Assembly (NCBI RefSeq): GCF_000419585.1 | Contig: NZ_ATTH01000001.1 | Location: 1,696,005-1,760,004, forward strand | Length of the DNA stretch: 64,000 bases | DNA from: Salisaeta longa DSM 21114 | GTDB lineage: Bacteria > Bacteroidota > Rhodothermia > Rhodothermales > Salinibacteraceae | Direction of reading: 5' to 3' | Shown here: one piece after another, positions 17,550-26,167 of the stretch | Layout of the letters: each line of letters starts with the position of its first letter | Position numbering within the stretch: the first letter of the stretch is position 1 | Position numbers and translations under genes: made by a program | The notes under the pieces: generated by a model | Told to the model about the DNA's origin: nothing | What the model saw: only the letters and a program-made list of their open reading frames with translations | The model's database searches: none

Positions 17550-19652
17550 ATGAGTCTGTCACTTATTAACATTCTGGTGCCGGTAAGCGGTGTGCTGGCC
17601 CTTCTCTACGCGTTGTACCGAACGCAGTGGATTAACAAGCAGGAGGTCGGCACCGAACAGATGGCCGACCTCGCGGCCAGCATTGCCGACGGGGCCCGCG
17701 CCTTTTTGAACCGCGAATATCGGATTCTGGCCATCTTCGTCCTGGTGGTGGCAGGTCTCCTGATCGTGGCCAACACGAACGAAGCCGCTTCGTCGTGGTG
17801 GATTGGCGTCTCCTTCATTCTCGGCGCCGTTTGCTCGGCCCTAGCCGGATACATTGGCATGACGGTGGCCACAAAGGCGAACGTACGCACCACGCAGGCG
17901 GCGCGCACGGGCCTGAGCCCGGCCATGAACGTGGCCTTTTCCGGCGGCTTGGTCATGGGACTTTCGGTGGTGGGCCTCGGCATCATCGGCCTGGGCTTGC
18001 TCTGGCTGCTGTACACGAGCTTCGGATGGGAGACGGCCAAGGTGATCAACGTGATCACCGGCTTCTCGATGGGCGCATCGTCCATCGCCCTGTTTGCGCG
18101 TGTGGGCGGCGGCATCTACACGAAAGCGGCCGACGTGGGCGCCGACTTGGCCGGCAAGGTGTACGCCGGCATCCCGGAGGACGACCCGCGCAACCCCGCC
18201 ACCATTGCCGACAACGTGGGCGACAATGTGGGCGACGTGGCCGGCATGGGCGCCGACCTCTTCGAAAGCTACGTCGGCTCCATCATTGGTACGATGGTGC
18301 TGGGCACGGCCTTCATGACGGCCTTTCAGGCCCAGACGGGCATTATGGAACTGGCTGCTGTCGTCCTCCCGCTCGTTATCGCGGGCGTCGGTATTGTAGT
18401 GGCCATCGCCTCGTCGTTCTTCGTGCGCGTGAAGGAAGGCGGCAACCCGCAGACCGCGCTCAACATCGGAGAGTTTGGCGCAGTGGGTATCATGTTCGTG
18501 GCCACGTACTTCATCATTGGTGCGCTGCTGCCTGATAGCTGGACAGCTGCCAGCGCCATCACGGGGGCCAACTTCACATACACTGCCAACGGCATCTTTG
18601 CTGCCGTGGTCATCGGTCTTCTCGCCGGCACGTTTATCGGCCTCATCACCGAGTATTACACGGCCACCGACAAGAAACCGGTGCTGGGCATTGCGGAGCA
18701 GAGCGTAACCGGCACCGCCACCAACATCATTAGCGGACTGGGCGTGGGCATGTACTCCACCGGCATTCCGGCCCTCATCATTGCCGTGAGCATCATTGGT
18801 GCAAACTACTTTGCCAGCCTGTACGGCATTGCCATTGCGGCCGTGGGCATGCTCAGCGTAACCGGCATCCAGCTGGCCGTTGATGCCTACGGTCCGATTT
18901 CGGACAACGCCGGCGGCATTGCCGAGATGGCCGAGCTCCCGCCCGAAGTGCGCGAGCGCACCGATAAGCTCGACGCAGTGGGCAACACCACAGCCGCCAT
19001 CGGCAAAGGCTTTGCGATTGGTTCGGCGGCCCTTACGGCCCTTGCGCTGTTCGCCGCGTACATGCAGCAAGCCCAAGTGCCAAACATTGACGTCGCCAAT
19101 CCGCGCATTCTGGCCGGTCTTCTGATTGGCGCCGTTCTGCCGTATGTCTTTAGCGCCATGGCCATGGGTGCGGTGGGCCGCGCCGCAGGCGACATGATTA
19201 CCGAAGTGGGCCGTCAGCTGAACGACATTCCGGGCATCATGGAGGGCGAAGCGAAGCCCGACTACACCCGCTGCGTCGACATTTCGACGAAGGCCGCGCT
19301 GCGCGAGATGGTAGCGCCCGGCATCCTGGCGGTGCTCGTCCCGGTCGTGATTGGCTTTATCGACAAGAGCATGCTGGGCGGCCTGTTGGCCGGCGTCACG
19401 GTATCCGGCGTTCTGTTTGCCATCTTCCAAAGCAACGCCGGCGGCGCCTGGGACAATGCCAAGAAGCGCATTGAGTCGGACCTCGTGGTGGACGGCACCA
19501 CGCACGGGAAAGGCTCCGAGGCCCACAAGGCATCGGTCGTGGGCGACACCGTGGGCGACCCGCTGAAGGACACCAGCGGCCCCAGCCTCAACATCCTGAT
19601 CAAGCTCATTGCGGTAGTGTCGCTCGTCATTGCACCGCTCCTCGCGGGCTAA
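17550..19652 (+). CDS. hppA: Membrane pyrophosphatase, K+-dependent type
   Basis: A 700-residue, ~16-helix inner-membrane pump that couples pyrophosphate hydrolysis to export of H+ (or Na+). The catalytic segment [20 protein letters not shown] and [20 protein letters not shown], and the second acidic cluster [18 protein letters not shown], are intact. The diagnostic [10 protein letters not shown] segment has Ala where K+-independent enzymes have Lys (GNTTKA) and Gly where they have Thr, so it should need K+ (established family rule). Whether it pumps H+ or Na+ cannot be decided by eye. It is a single-gene unit with its own terminator at 19682-19739. Confidence 0.96.
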   Translation: MSLSLINILVPVSGVLALLYALYRTQWINKQEVGTEQMADLAASIADGARAFLNREYRILAIFVLVVAGLLIVANTNEAASSWWIGVSFILGAVCSALAGYIGMTVATKANVRTTQAARTGLSPAMNVAFSGGLVMGLSVVGLGIIGLGLLWLLYTSFGWETAKVINVITGFSMGASSIALFARVGGGIYTKAADVGADLAGKVYAGIPEDDPRNPATIADNVGDNVGDVAGMGADLFESYVGSIIGTMVLGTAFMTAFQAQTGIMELAAVVLPLVIAGVGIVVAIASSFFVRVKEGGNPQTALNIGEFGAVGIMFVATYFIIGALLPDSWTAASAITGANFTYTANGIFAAVVIGLLAGTFIGLITEYYTATDKKPVLGIAEQSVTGTATNIISGLGVGMYSTGIPALIIAVSIIGANYFASLYGIAIAAVGMLSVTGIQLAVDAYGPISDNAGGIAEMAELPPEVRERTDKLDAVGNTTAAIGKGFAIGSAALTALALFAAYMQQAQVPNIDVANPRILAGLLIGAVLPYVFSAMAMGAVGRAAGDMITEVGRQLNDIPGIMEGEAKPDYTRCVDISTKAALREMVAPGILAVLVPVVIGFIDKSMLGGLLAGVTVSGVLFAIFQSNAGGAWDNAKKRIESDLVVDGTTHGKGSEAHKASVVGDTVGDPLKDTSGPSLNILIKLIAVVSLVIAPLLAG

Positions 19653-19681
19653 TTGGCGGCCGCCACACAGCACACCATCAC

Positions 19682-19739
19682 GCGGGGCGGTCACGCAGAT
19701 GCGCGCACAGCGGATCTTCCGAGGCCGCCCCGCTTTTTT
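19682..19739 (+). terminator. Intrinsic terminator of hppA
   Basis: Arms GCGGGGCGG (19682-19690) and CCGCCCCGC (19725-19733) are perfectly complementary and are followed directly by six T residues (19734-19739). Confidence 0.85.
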
Positions 19740-19863
19740 GATACCGTTGCGTTTCCTACATTACCTTATCGCAAACGCAACGGCTGCGGCAGCGCTTCCG
19801 CCCCGAAGCACCGCCCACCCCTCACGCACACATGCTCTCAGACGCTGAATACGCGGATCTATT

Positions 19864-21732
19864 ATGGCGAAGGTTGACGTCGAAATGCCCAAAATGGGCG
19901 AAAGCATCACTGAAGGCACCATCATCGTCTGGCACAAACAGCCGGGCGACCAGGTGGAGCAGGACGAAATTCTGCTGGAGATAGGAACGGACAAGGTCGA
20001 TACGGAGGTGCCGTCGCCCGCCGAGGGCACGCTCGACGAGATCCTCGTCAACGAGGGCGATACCGTGGAGGTGGGCACCATTATCGCGCGCCTCGAAACG
20101 GAGGCCGCCGCAGCAGGCGACGGGGCCTCCGGCGACGCCCCCGACGAGGCAGCCCAGGAAGCGGCGGCCGAAGAAGCCGACGACACGGCCCCCGAACCAG
20201 CCGCTGCGGACGCGTCCGGCGACGAAGCATCCACCGGCGACGGTGCGGATGCGCCTGAGGCGGGCGATGACGAAGCGGCCGGCGAGCTGGTCGACATCGT
20301 GATGCCCAAGATGGGCGAGAGCATCACCGAAGGCACCATCATTGCCTGGCACAAGCAGCCCGGCGATTCGGTGGAGATTGACGAAATCCTGCTGGAAATT
20401 GGCACAGACAAGGTGGATACCGAGGTGCCGTCGTCGGCCGCCGGAACGCTGCACGAGCAGCTTGTGGACGAGGGCGACACCGTAGAGGTGGGCACCGTCA
20501 TTGCACGGGTAGCCACTGGCGCAGGCGCGGCCCCCGCTGCCGATGCGACCGGCGGCACCGGCGGCGCGGCAGACGCTGCGCCCGCAGACACCAGCGACGT
20601 GGATACCAGCGCGCCCGCCGCAGGCGACGGCGCGGCCCAGCCTGTACCGGCCGGTGACGGCGGCCCCATTGAGCGCCGCGGCACGGATGGCCAATTCTTT
20701 TCGCCGCTCGTCCGCTCGATTGCCGAGAAGGAAGGCCTATCGATGCACGAGCTGGAAACGATTGACGGATCGGGCCGCGACGGGCGCGTCACGAAATCCG
20801 ATGTAATGGACTATCTCGACACGCGCGAGGCCGCCCCGACGCCCGCGCAACCCGCACAGGAGCAGGAAGCCACCCCCGGGCGCGAACCCTCCCGCGAGGA
20901 CGCCCCGGCCGAAGCGCCCGCCCAGCGGTCGTCGCAGCCCGCTGCGGCCCCTGCGCGGCCCGCGTACACGGTTGAGGATGGCCCCAGCGATGCGGAGATC
21001 CGCCAGCAGTACGGCGACCGCGTCGAGATTCAGGAGATGGATCGCATGCGGCGCATCACCGCCGAGCACATGGTCCGCTCGAAGGCCACATCGGCGCACG
21101 TCACGTCGTTTGCCGAAGCCGACGTAACCGGTCTCGTCAACTTCCGCGAGAAACACAAGGCGGCCTTCCAAGAACGCGAAGGCATCAAGCTGACGTACAC
21201 GCCGTTCTTTGTGCAGGCGGCGGTAGAGGCCCTGCGCGAACATCCCGTGCTGAATGCCAGCGTAGAAGGCGATAAGATTGTGGTGAAGAAGGATTACCAC
21301 GTGGGCATTGCGGTGGCCATCGGCACCAAGGGGCTCCTCGCTCCCGTCATTCGCAACGCGGGCGACTTCAACGTGGTGGGCATCGCGCGCCGCGCGGCCG
21401 ACATTGCCGAGCGCGCTCGGTCGAAGCAGCTGCAGCCCGACGAGCTGCAGGGCGGCACGTTCACCGTCACCAACATCGGCTCGCTTGGCTCGCTCATGGG
21501 CACGCCCGTCATCAACCAGCCGCAGGTGGGCATCCTGGCAACGGGCGCCATCAAGAAGAAGCCGGTGGTGGTTGAAGACCCCGCGATGGGCGATGTGATT
21601 GCCGTTCGCCACATGATGTACCTGTCGCTCAGCTACGACCATCGCATCATCGACGGCGCGATGGGCGCTAGCTTCCTGCGCAAGGTGGTCGACGAGCTGG
21701 AAGCGATTGATGCCGACAGCGATCTGTTGTAA
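19864..21732 (+). CDS. Dihydrolipoamide acyltransferase (E2) of a 2-oxo acid dehydrogenase complex
   Basis: A 622-residue E2 protein. Two lipoyl domains (about residues 1-78 and 142-217) share MPKMGESITEGTI and GTDKVDTEVPS, with lipoyl lysines K44 and K183. Acidic Ala/Asp/Glu-rich linkers separate them. A peripheral subunit-binding domain (about 278-318, SPLVRSIAEKEGLSMHELE) leads to the catalytic acyltransferase domain, which ends with LSYDHRIIDG (His593, Asp597). The GESITEGTI lipoyl sequence is typical of 2-oxoglutarate or branched-chain E2 rather than pyruvate E2; the exact substrate is not decided. No E1 or E3 gene is adjacent. hppA upstream is separated by a strong terminator. Confidence 0.93.
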   Translation: MAKVDVEMPKMGESITEGTIIVWHKQPGDQVEQDEILLEIGTDKVDTEVPSPAEGTLDEILVNEGDTVEVGTIIARLETEAAAAGDGASGDAPDEAAQEAAAEEADDTAPEPAAADASGDEASTGDGADAPEAGDDEAAGELVDIVMPKMGESITEGTIIAWHKQPGDSVEIDEILLEIGTDKVDTEVPSSAAGTLHEQLVDEGDTVEVGTVIARVATGAGAAPAADATGGTGGAADAAPADTSDVDTSAPAAGDGAAQPVPAGDGGPIERRGTDGQFFSPLVRSIAEKEGLSMHELETIDGSGRDGRVTKSDVMDYLDTREAAPTPAQPAQEQEATPGREPSREDAPAEAPAQRSSQPAAAPARPAYTVEDGPSDAEIRQQYGDRVEIQEMDRMRRITAEHMVRSKATSAHVTSFAEADVTGLVNFREKHKAAFQEREGIKLTYTPFFVQAAVEALREHPVLNASVEGDKIVVKKDYHVGIAVAIGTKGLLAPVIRNAGDFNVVGIARRAADIAERARSKQLQPDELQGGTFTVTNIGSLGSLMGTPVINQPQVGILATGAIKKKPVVVEDPAMGDVIAVRHMMYLSLSYDHRIIDGAMGASFLRKVVDELEAIDADSDLL

Positions 21733-21777
21733 GGTCGTTGCGTTGCTGCATCGCCTCAACGGTTGATTAAAACCGCG

Positions 21778-21817
21778 CGCGGCCCTTGATTGGTACCAAC
21801 GCCAGTCGAGGGCCGCG
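21778..21817 (+). terminator. Hairpin after the E2 gene
   Basis: Arms CGCGGCCCT (21778-21786) and AGGGCCGCG (21809-21817) pair perfectly. No T-tract follows, so termination may be partial; it lies 37 bases before the recombinase-like start. Confidence 0.5.
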
Positions 21818-21853
21818 TGGCGTTCGTATTCTGCTCGTTGATTGTTGCCTCTT

Positions 21854-22792
21854 ATGCCTGGTGCTTCCGACGCGCCCGAGTCTCCGCACCTCAAGCTGGG
21901 CCTCAAAGCCCTTCGCCGCCACCTGGACGCGTTTGTCACCGAGTACCTGGCCGAAAAGAGCGAGGAAACGGTGGGCACGTATCAGCGCTCGCTGCGCACC
22001 TTCCAAAAGTGGTTTGTGCAGATCAACGGCCGCTTCTACTTCCGCGAGGACGATGTGCGGGCGTACAAGACGTACCTGGGCGAGGAGCGCGGGCTGAGCC
22101 AAGTCTCCGTGTCAACCTATCTGACGGCGCTGCGGCGCTTCTGCCAGTACCTTGTGGATACCGGCGCGCTGTCGGAAAATCCGGCAGCCGGGGTCAAAGG
22201 CAACCGGCGCCCCGATCGTCACACGCGCAAGGTGCTCACCGAAGCCGACATCACCGCGCTCAAGGAGGAACTGGGCGGCTCGTCGCCGATCGACAAGCGC
22301 GATGTGGCCATGGTGCATCTGATGTTGTATGCCGGTCTTACGGAGATCGAAATTGTGCGCGCCAACGTGGAGGACCTCGACCACACGCTGATGGGCCCCG
22401 TGTTGTATGTGCAGAGCAAGGGGCACACGGCCAAGGATCAGCAGGCGCCGCTCGACCCGCCGGTGCTGGCCACGGTAGAGGCGTACCTGCAAACGCGCGA
22501 TCAGCCCGCGCCCTCTGCGCCGCTGTTTGTATCGCACGGGCACCGGTCGGCCGGCCAGCGCCTGAAGACGCGTTCGGTGCGCAGCCGCATCAACGGGTAC
22601 CTAAAGGCGGCGGGCATTAAGCGACGGGGCATAACGCCCCACAGCCTCACCCACACGGCCGCCCTAATCTGGTTGAACGAAGGCATGCCGCTCGAAGAGG
22701 TGAAAGAGCGCATGCGCCACGGCACCCTCGAAACCACCATGATCTACTACAAGAAACAGGGCCTCCTCACCCGCGCCCCTGAGGACACTTGA
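21854..22792 (+). CDS. Tyrosine-recombinase-fold protein lacking both catalytic arginines
   Basis: A 312-residue protein with the two-domain layout of XerC/D-type recombinases: an N-terminal SAM-like core-binding domain (about 15-105, HLDAFVTEYLAEKSEETVGTY) and a C-terminal catalytic fold. Active-site Lys189 (QSKGHT), His263 (HSLTHT), His289 (RMRHGTLE) and the nucleophile Tyr298 (TTMIYYKK) are in place, but the two arginines are replaced: Thr163 (AGLTEIE, normally GLR) and Thr266 (HSLTH, normally HxLRH). The codons are ACG and ACC, each read directly. It should therefore bind DNA but cleave poorly or not at all. The frame is intact and codon use fits its neighbours. It is not linked to any mobile element. 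Confidence 0.88.
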   Translation: MPGASDAPESPHLKLGLKALRRHLDAFVTEYLAEKSEETVGTYQRSLRTFQKWFVQINGRFYFREDDVRAYKTYLGEERGLSQVSVSTYLTALRRFCQYLVDTGALSENPAAGVKGNRRPDRHTRKVLTEADITALKEELGGSSPIDKRDVAMVHLMLYAGLTEIEIVRANVEDLDHTLMGPVLYVQSKGHTAKDQQAPLDPPVLATVEAYLQTRDQPAPSAPLFVSHGHRSAGQRLKTRSVRSRINGYLKAAGIKRRGITPHSLTHTAALIWLNEGMPLEEVKERMRHGTLETTMIYYKKQGLLTRAPEDT

Positions 22793-22821
22793 CGCCGGCT
22801 TAGAGGCCCTCGCGGCGCGCG

Positions 22822-23550
22822 CTATTCGTCCATGGCTTCAATGGACCCCGCGCCGCTTACGCTCTGCGAAATCTTCGGCGTCCCCTTGTAGCGCACCTCG
22901 CCCACGCCGCTGATGGTTACGTCGAGGCGATCGGTCGCGTACACGCTGCAGTCTCCGGCCCCGCTAACGGTGAGCGTCGAGCGGGCGGTCTTCAGCTCGT
23001 GCGCCGTCACCTCGCCGGCCCCGCTCAACCGGAGCGTGTGCTCCGTGGCCGTTCCCTGCAGGATCAGGTCGCCCGCGCCAGAGAGCGCCGACGTCACGCG
23101 GTCGGCCGCAACATCGAGCGTCATCGAGCCCGCGCCGCTCAATGACAGCCGCAGCGTCTCCGTTTTGATGGGGGTATCGCCCACCACGTCGGCCGCGCCC
23201 GACACCGCCACCTCATTGATTACGGGCATCTGTACCGTAGCCACCGGTGCGTTGTCATCGTCGAAGCCGTCGCCAAACAGCCGGTCCCAAAAGCCGCGCT
23301 GCTTCGCCTCTAGCACCAGCAGGCCGTCCTCGACCGAAACCGCAAGTTCGTTGAGGACCCGCGCCGGCGCTTCGATGGCTACCGCGTAGGTGTCGCCTTG
23401 ACGCACGTGAATGGTGCCGTACAACGACGCAGAAAGGCCCGTAAAGCCGCGGACGTCGTACGTGCGGCGCTCTACATCTTGCGCGCTAACCGCCGACGCG
23501 CCGGCAAGCAACAGCAAAAACATCATCGGTATCCAGGCAAAACGTTTCAT
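22822..23550 (-). CDS. Exported GIN-domain (DUF2807) protein
   Basis: A 242-residue exported protein. Signal peptide at residues 1-23 (FLLLLAGASAVSA before QDVERRTYDV). The mature part is a head GIN domain, a repetitive beta-helix-like fold described as a putative autotransporter-adhesin head; it shows the typical repeated SGAGD/SGAGS turns (LRLSLSGAGSMTLDVAAD, ALSGAGDLILQG, LRLSGAGEVTAHEL, LTVSGAGDCSVYA, SVSGAGSIEAMDE). Its role is unknown; members are periplasmic or surface proteins. It is divergent from the response-regulator gene across a 264-base region. Confidence 0.88.
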   Translation of the reverse strand: MKRFAWIPMMFLLLLAGASAVSAQDVERRTYDVRGFTGLSASLYGTIHVRQGDTYAVAIEAPARVLNELAVSVEDGLLVLEAKQRGFWDRLFGDGFDDDNAPVATVQMPVINEVAVSGAADVVGDTPIKTETLRLSLSGAGSMTLDVAADRVTSALSGAGDLILQGTATEHTLRLSGAGEVTAHELKTARSTLTVSGAGDCSVYATDRLDVTISGVGEVRYKGTPKISQSVSGAGSIEAMDE

Positions 23551-23814
23551 GGTAGGCAGGGGTGTTGTATGTGTAGCATGCGTGAGCGCTGCATGGCATT
23601 GGTGCAGCGTGTGCCCGTCAAGACGAAAGGCCTGCGCGCAATGTTACGCCCCTACAGGCCGCTCCTCAGTAGTCCTAAACTTCGCATTGCCCCACCTTCC
23701 ACGCTTTTTTGCATCCTTTCTGGGTTTGTGGATGGACACTCTCATTTGTGCCTCTTATATTTAAGAGAATACCCACCCACAACTCTGTAACCGTACATTT
23801 TTAGACACCTGCCC

Positions 23815-24501
23815 ATGAAACTTGTACTCCTGGTAGAAGACGAACCGGAATTGGCCGATACCCTGCTCGACGGCATTGAAGCCCACGGGTACCGCGTGCA
23901 TCATATGGAAACCGCCGAGGATGCCCTGAAGGCGGCCGATGAGCATAACTACGACGCGATGGTCGTCGACTGGATGCTGCCCGGCATGAACGGCCCGAAG
24001 CTCATCAAGACGTTGCGCGACAAAGGCCACCACACCCCGGCCATGATGCTGACGGTGCGCGATAGCGTGTCTGATCGCGTGGAGGGCCTGGAAAGCGGCG
24101 CCGATGATTACCTCACGAAGCCGTTCTCGTTTGAGGAGCTGCTAGCCCGCTTGCGCGCCCTACTGCGGCGGCCCACTAGCTGGCAATCGATTGACGACAT
24201 CCACGTAGGCCCGCTGCACATCGACATGGCGCAGCGGCGCGTGTACATCGGCGACACGACCCTTGAGCTTCGGAAGAAAGAATTCGACTTGCTGCGGCTC
24301 GTGGCCGAGCGGGCGCCGGCGGTGGTCCCGCGAAACGTGATCGCGCGCCGCGTATGGGGATCGAGCGACGTCTCGAACAACGCCATCGACGTCACCGTCT
24401 CGACGCTGCGACAGCACCTGCGCGAAGCCTATGATGGGGACGAAGACCTACAGCTGAAGACGGTGCGTGGGGTGGGCTACCGCCTCGAAACGGACGAGTA
24501 A
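23815..24501 (+). CDS. OmpR/PhoB-family response regulator
   Basis: A 228-residue two-domain regulator. The receiver domain (1-118) has the acidic pair LLVEDEPE, the phosphoacceptor Asp in MVVDWMLPGMNG and the switch Lys in LTKPFSFEELLARLRALLRR. The DNA-binding domain (about 128-226) is a winged helix with LRKKEFDLLRLVAER, NNAIDVTVSTLRQHLRE and TVRGVGYRLE. It should bind DNA as a phosphorylated dimer. No histidine kinase is adjacent, so the partner is unknown; the divergent GIN-domain gene is a natural candidate target because they share one upstream region (inference). Confidence 0.94.
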   Translation: MKLVLLVEDEPELADTLLDGIEAHGYRVHHMETAEDALKAADEHNYDAMVVDWMLPGMNGPKLIKTLRDKGHHTPAMMLTVRDSVSDRVEGLESGADDYLTKPFSFEELLARLRALLRRPTSWQSIDDIHVGPLHIDMAQRRVYIGDTTLELRKKEFDLLRLVAERAPAVVPRNVIARRVWGSSDVSNNAIDVTVSTLRQHLREAYDGDEDLQLKTVRGVGYRLETDE

Positions 24502-24611
24502 CGCCCGTTTTCTTTCCGATCAGGTGGCGTGTGCCTCGGGCAGCTATGCTTTGCGCCCGAGGCGCCGCCCCGTTTCGTTTCGCCCTTTGCACGAACGCCC
24601 TTCAACCCCTT

Positions 24612-26012
24612 ATGGCTACCGATTTTCGAACCGAGCGCGACTCCCTTGGCGAGGTGCGCGTGCCGTCTGATGCCCTTTACGGCGCCCAGACGCAACGCGC
24701 GAAGGAGAACTTTCCCGTAAGCGACTTACGGTTTTCGCGCCGCTTCATTGAAGCCCTTGGCATCGTGAAGGAAGCCGCGGCCCGCGCCAACCAGTCGCTG
24801 GGCTTGCTCGACGAGGCCACCGCCGATGCGATTGTAGCAGCCGCTCGCGAGGTGCGCGCGGGCACCCACGACGACGCCTTTGTCGTCGACATCTTCCAAA
24901 CCGGCAGCGGCACCTCCACCAACATGAACGCCAACGAGGTGATTGCCAACCGCGCCTCGGAGCTGGTGGGCGCCGCGCGCGGCAGCAAGGCGGTGCACCC
25001 CAACGACGACGTCAACATGTCGCAGTCGTCCAACGACACCATTCCCACGAGCATGCACGTGGCCGCCCGCCGTGCGCTCACCGAGGAGTTGCTGCCCGCC
25101 CTGCGCGCCCTCCACACGGCGCTATCGGACAAGGCCGCTGCGTTCGACGACGTGCTCAAAAGCGGCCGCACCCACCTGATGGACGCCACGCCGGTACGCT
25201 TGGGGCAAGAGTTTAGCGGATATGCTGCGCAGGTTGCGCGGGCCATCGCGCGCATCGAGGAGTCGGCCGCGGCGCTGGGCACCGTCGCCCTGGGCGGCAC
25301 CGCCACGGGCACCGGCCTCAACTGCCCCCCCGACTTTCCCGAGCGGGCCATCGGGTTTATCAGCGAGATTACGGGGCTCGACTTCCAGGAGACCGACAAT
25401 CACTTTGCCGAACAGGCCGCCAAAGATACGTACGTGGAGGCGCACGGCAGTTTGAATACGTTGGCCTCGGCCCTTCTCAAGATTGCCAACGACCTGCGCC
25501 ATCTGTCGAGCGGGCCCACGAGCGGGCTCTCGGAGATTACGCTGCCCACCATTCAGCCGGGGTCGTCGATCATGCCCGGCAAAATCAACCCGGTGCAAAG
25601 CGAACAGGTGATGATGGTTGCGGCCCGCGTGATGGGTAACCACACCACCATCACGGTTTCCAACACGCACGGCAACTTCGAGCTGAATGTGATGATGCCC
25701 GTCATGGCCCATGCCATGCTTGAGAGCATCGACATTTTGGCCGGCAGCGTAGAGGCCTTCCGCACCAAGTGCGTCGAGGGCATCGAGGCCAACCGGGCGC
25801 GCTGCAAGGAGCTGTTGGAACTCAACCCTTCGATTGCGACGGCCCTGAATACTGCGATTGGATACGACAAAGCCAGCGAGGTAGCCAAGCGGGCCGCGAA
25901 GGAGCGGAAGTCGGTGCGCACCATCGTGCAGGAAATGGATCTGCTCACCGCCGAGGAGCTCGACGAGTACCTCGACGTGCGCGCCATGACCGAACCCGGC
26001 ATCCCCGGCTAG
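24612..26012 (+). CDS. fumC: Fumarate hydratase, class II
   Basis: A 466-residue iron-independent fumarase that interconverts fumarate and L-malate in the TCA cycle as a homotetramer. Intact signatures: GSGTSTNMNANEV, SQSSNDTIPTSMHVA, the catalytic TGTGLNCPPDF region, and GSSIMPGKINPVQSEQ, the class II fumarase/aspartase loop. MATDFRTERDSLGEV at 24612 is the typical N-terminus; 27 codons upstream in frame do not match the family. A hairpin terminator follows at 26044-26081. Confidence 0.97.
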   Translation: MATDFRTERDSLGEVRVPSDALYGAQTQRAKENFPVSDLRFSRRFIEALGIVKEAAARANQSLGLLDEATADAIVAAAREVRAGTHDDAFVVDIFQTGSGTSTNMNANEVIANRASELVGAARGSKAVHPNDDVNMSQSSNDTIPTSMHVAARRALTEELLPALRALHTALSDKAAAFDDVLKSGRTHLMDATPVRLGQEFSGYAAQVARAIARIEESAAALGTVALGGTATGTGLNCPPDFPERAIGFISEITGLDFQETDNHFAEQAAKDTYVEAHGSLNTLASALLKIANDLRHLSSGPTSGLSEITLPTIQPGSSIMPGKINPVQSEQVMMVAARVMGNHTTITVSNTHGNFELNVMMPVMAHAMLESIDILAGSVEAFRTKCVEGIEANRARCKELLELNPSIATALNTAIGYDKASEVAKRAAKERKSVRTIVQEMDLLTAEELDEYLDVRAMTEPGIPG

Positions 26013-26043
26013 CGTAGATGCGTCAACCAAACGTAAGATTGCC

Positions 26044-26081
26044 GGAACGGGCCCGCGCATACGAAACCGCGGGTCCGTTCC
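26044..26081 (+). terminator. Terminator hairpin after fumC
   Basis: Fourteen-base arms 26044-26057 (GGAACGGGCCCGCG) and 26068-26081 (CGCGGGTCCGTTCC) pair with one G-T position. There is only a weak T-tract after it. Confidence 0.65.
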
Positions 26082-26167
26082 GTTATACAGCCCCGTGGTG
26101 GGAGTTGCAGCGGCCCCGCATACCCGGGCCGTTGTTCGTGTTGCCAAGCGACGAATACGCACAGCTT

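Noticed and set aside
17246-17572. Minus-strand frame upstream of hppA
   Set aside because: It has no family resemblance, overlaps the hppA start and has Arg/Cys-rich shadow composition.
17841-19694. 617-codon minus-strand frame opposite hppA
   Set aside because: It is antisense to a complete, highly conserved pyrophosphatase gene, with His/Arg/Ala/Gly-rich non-family sequence.
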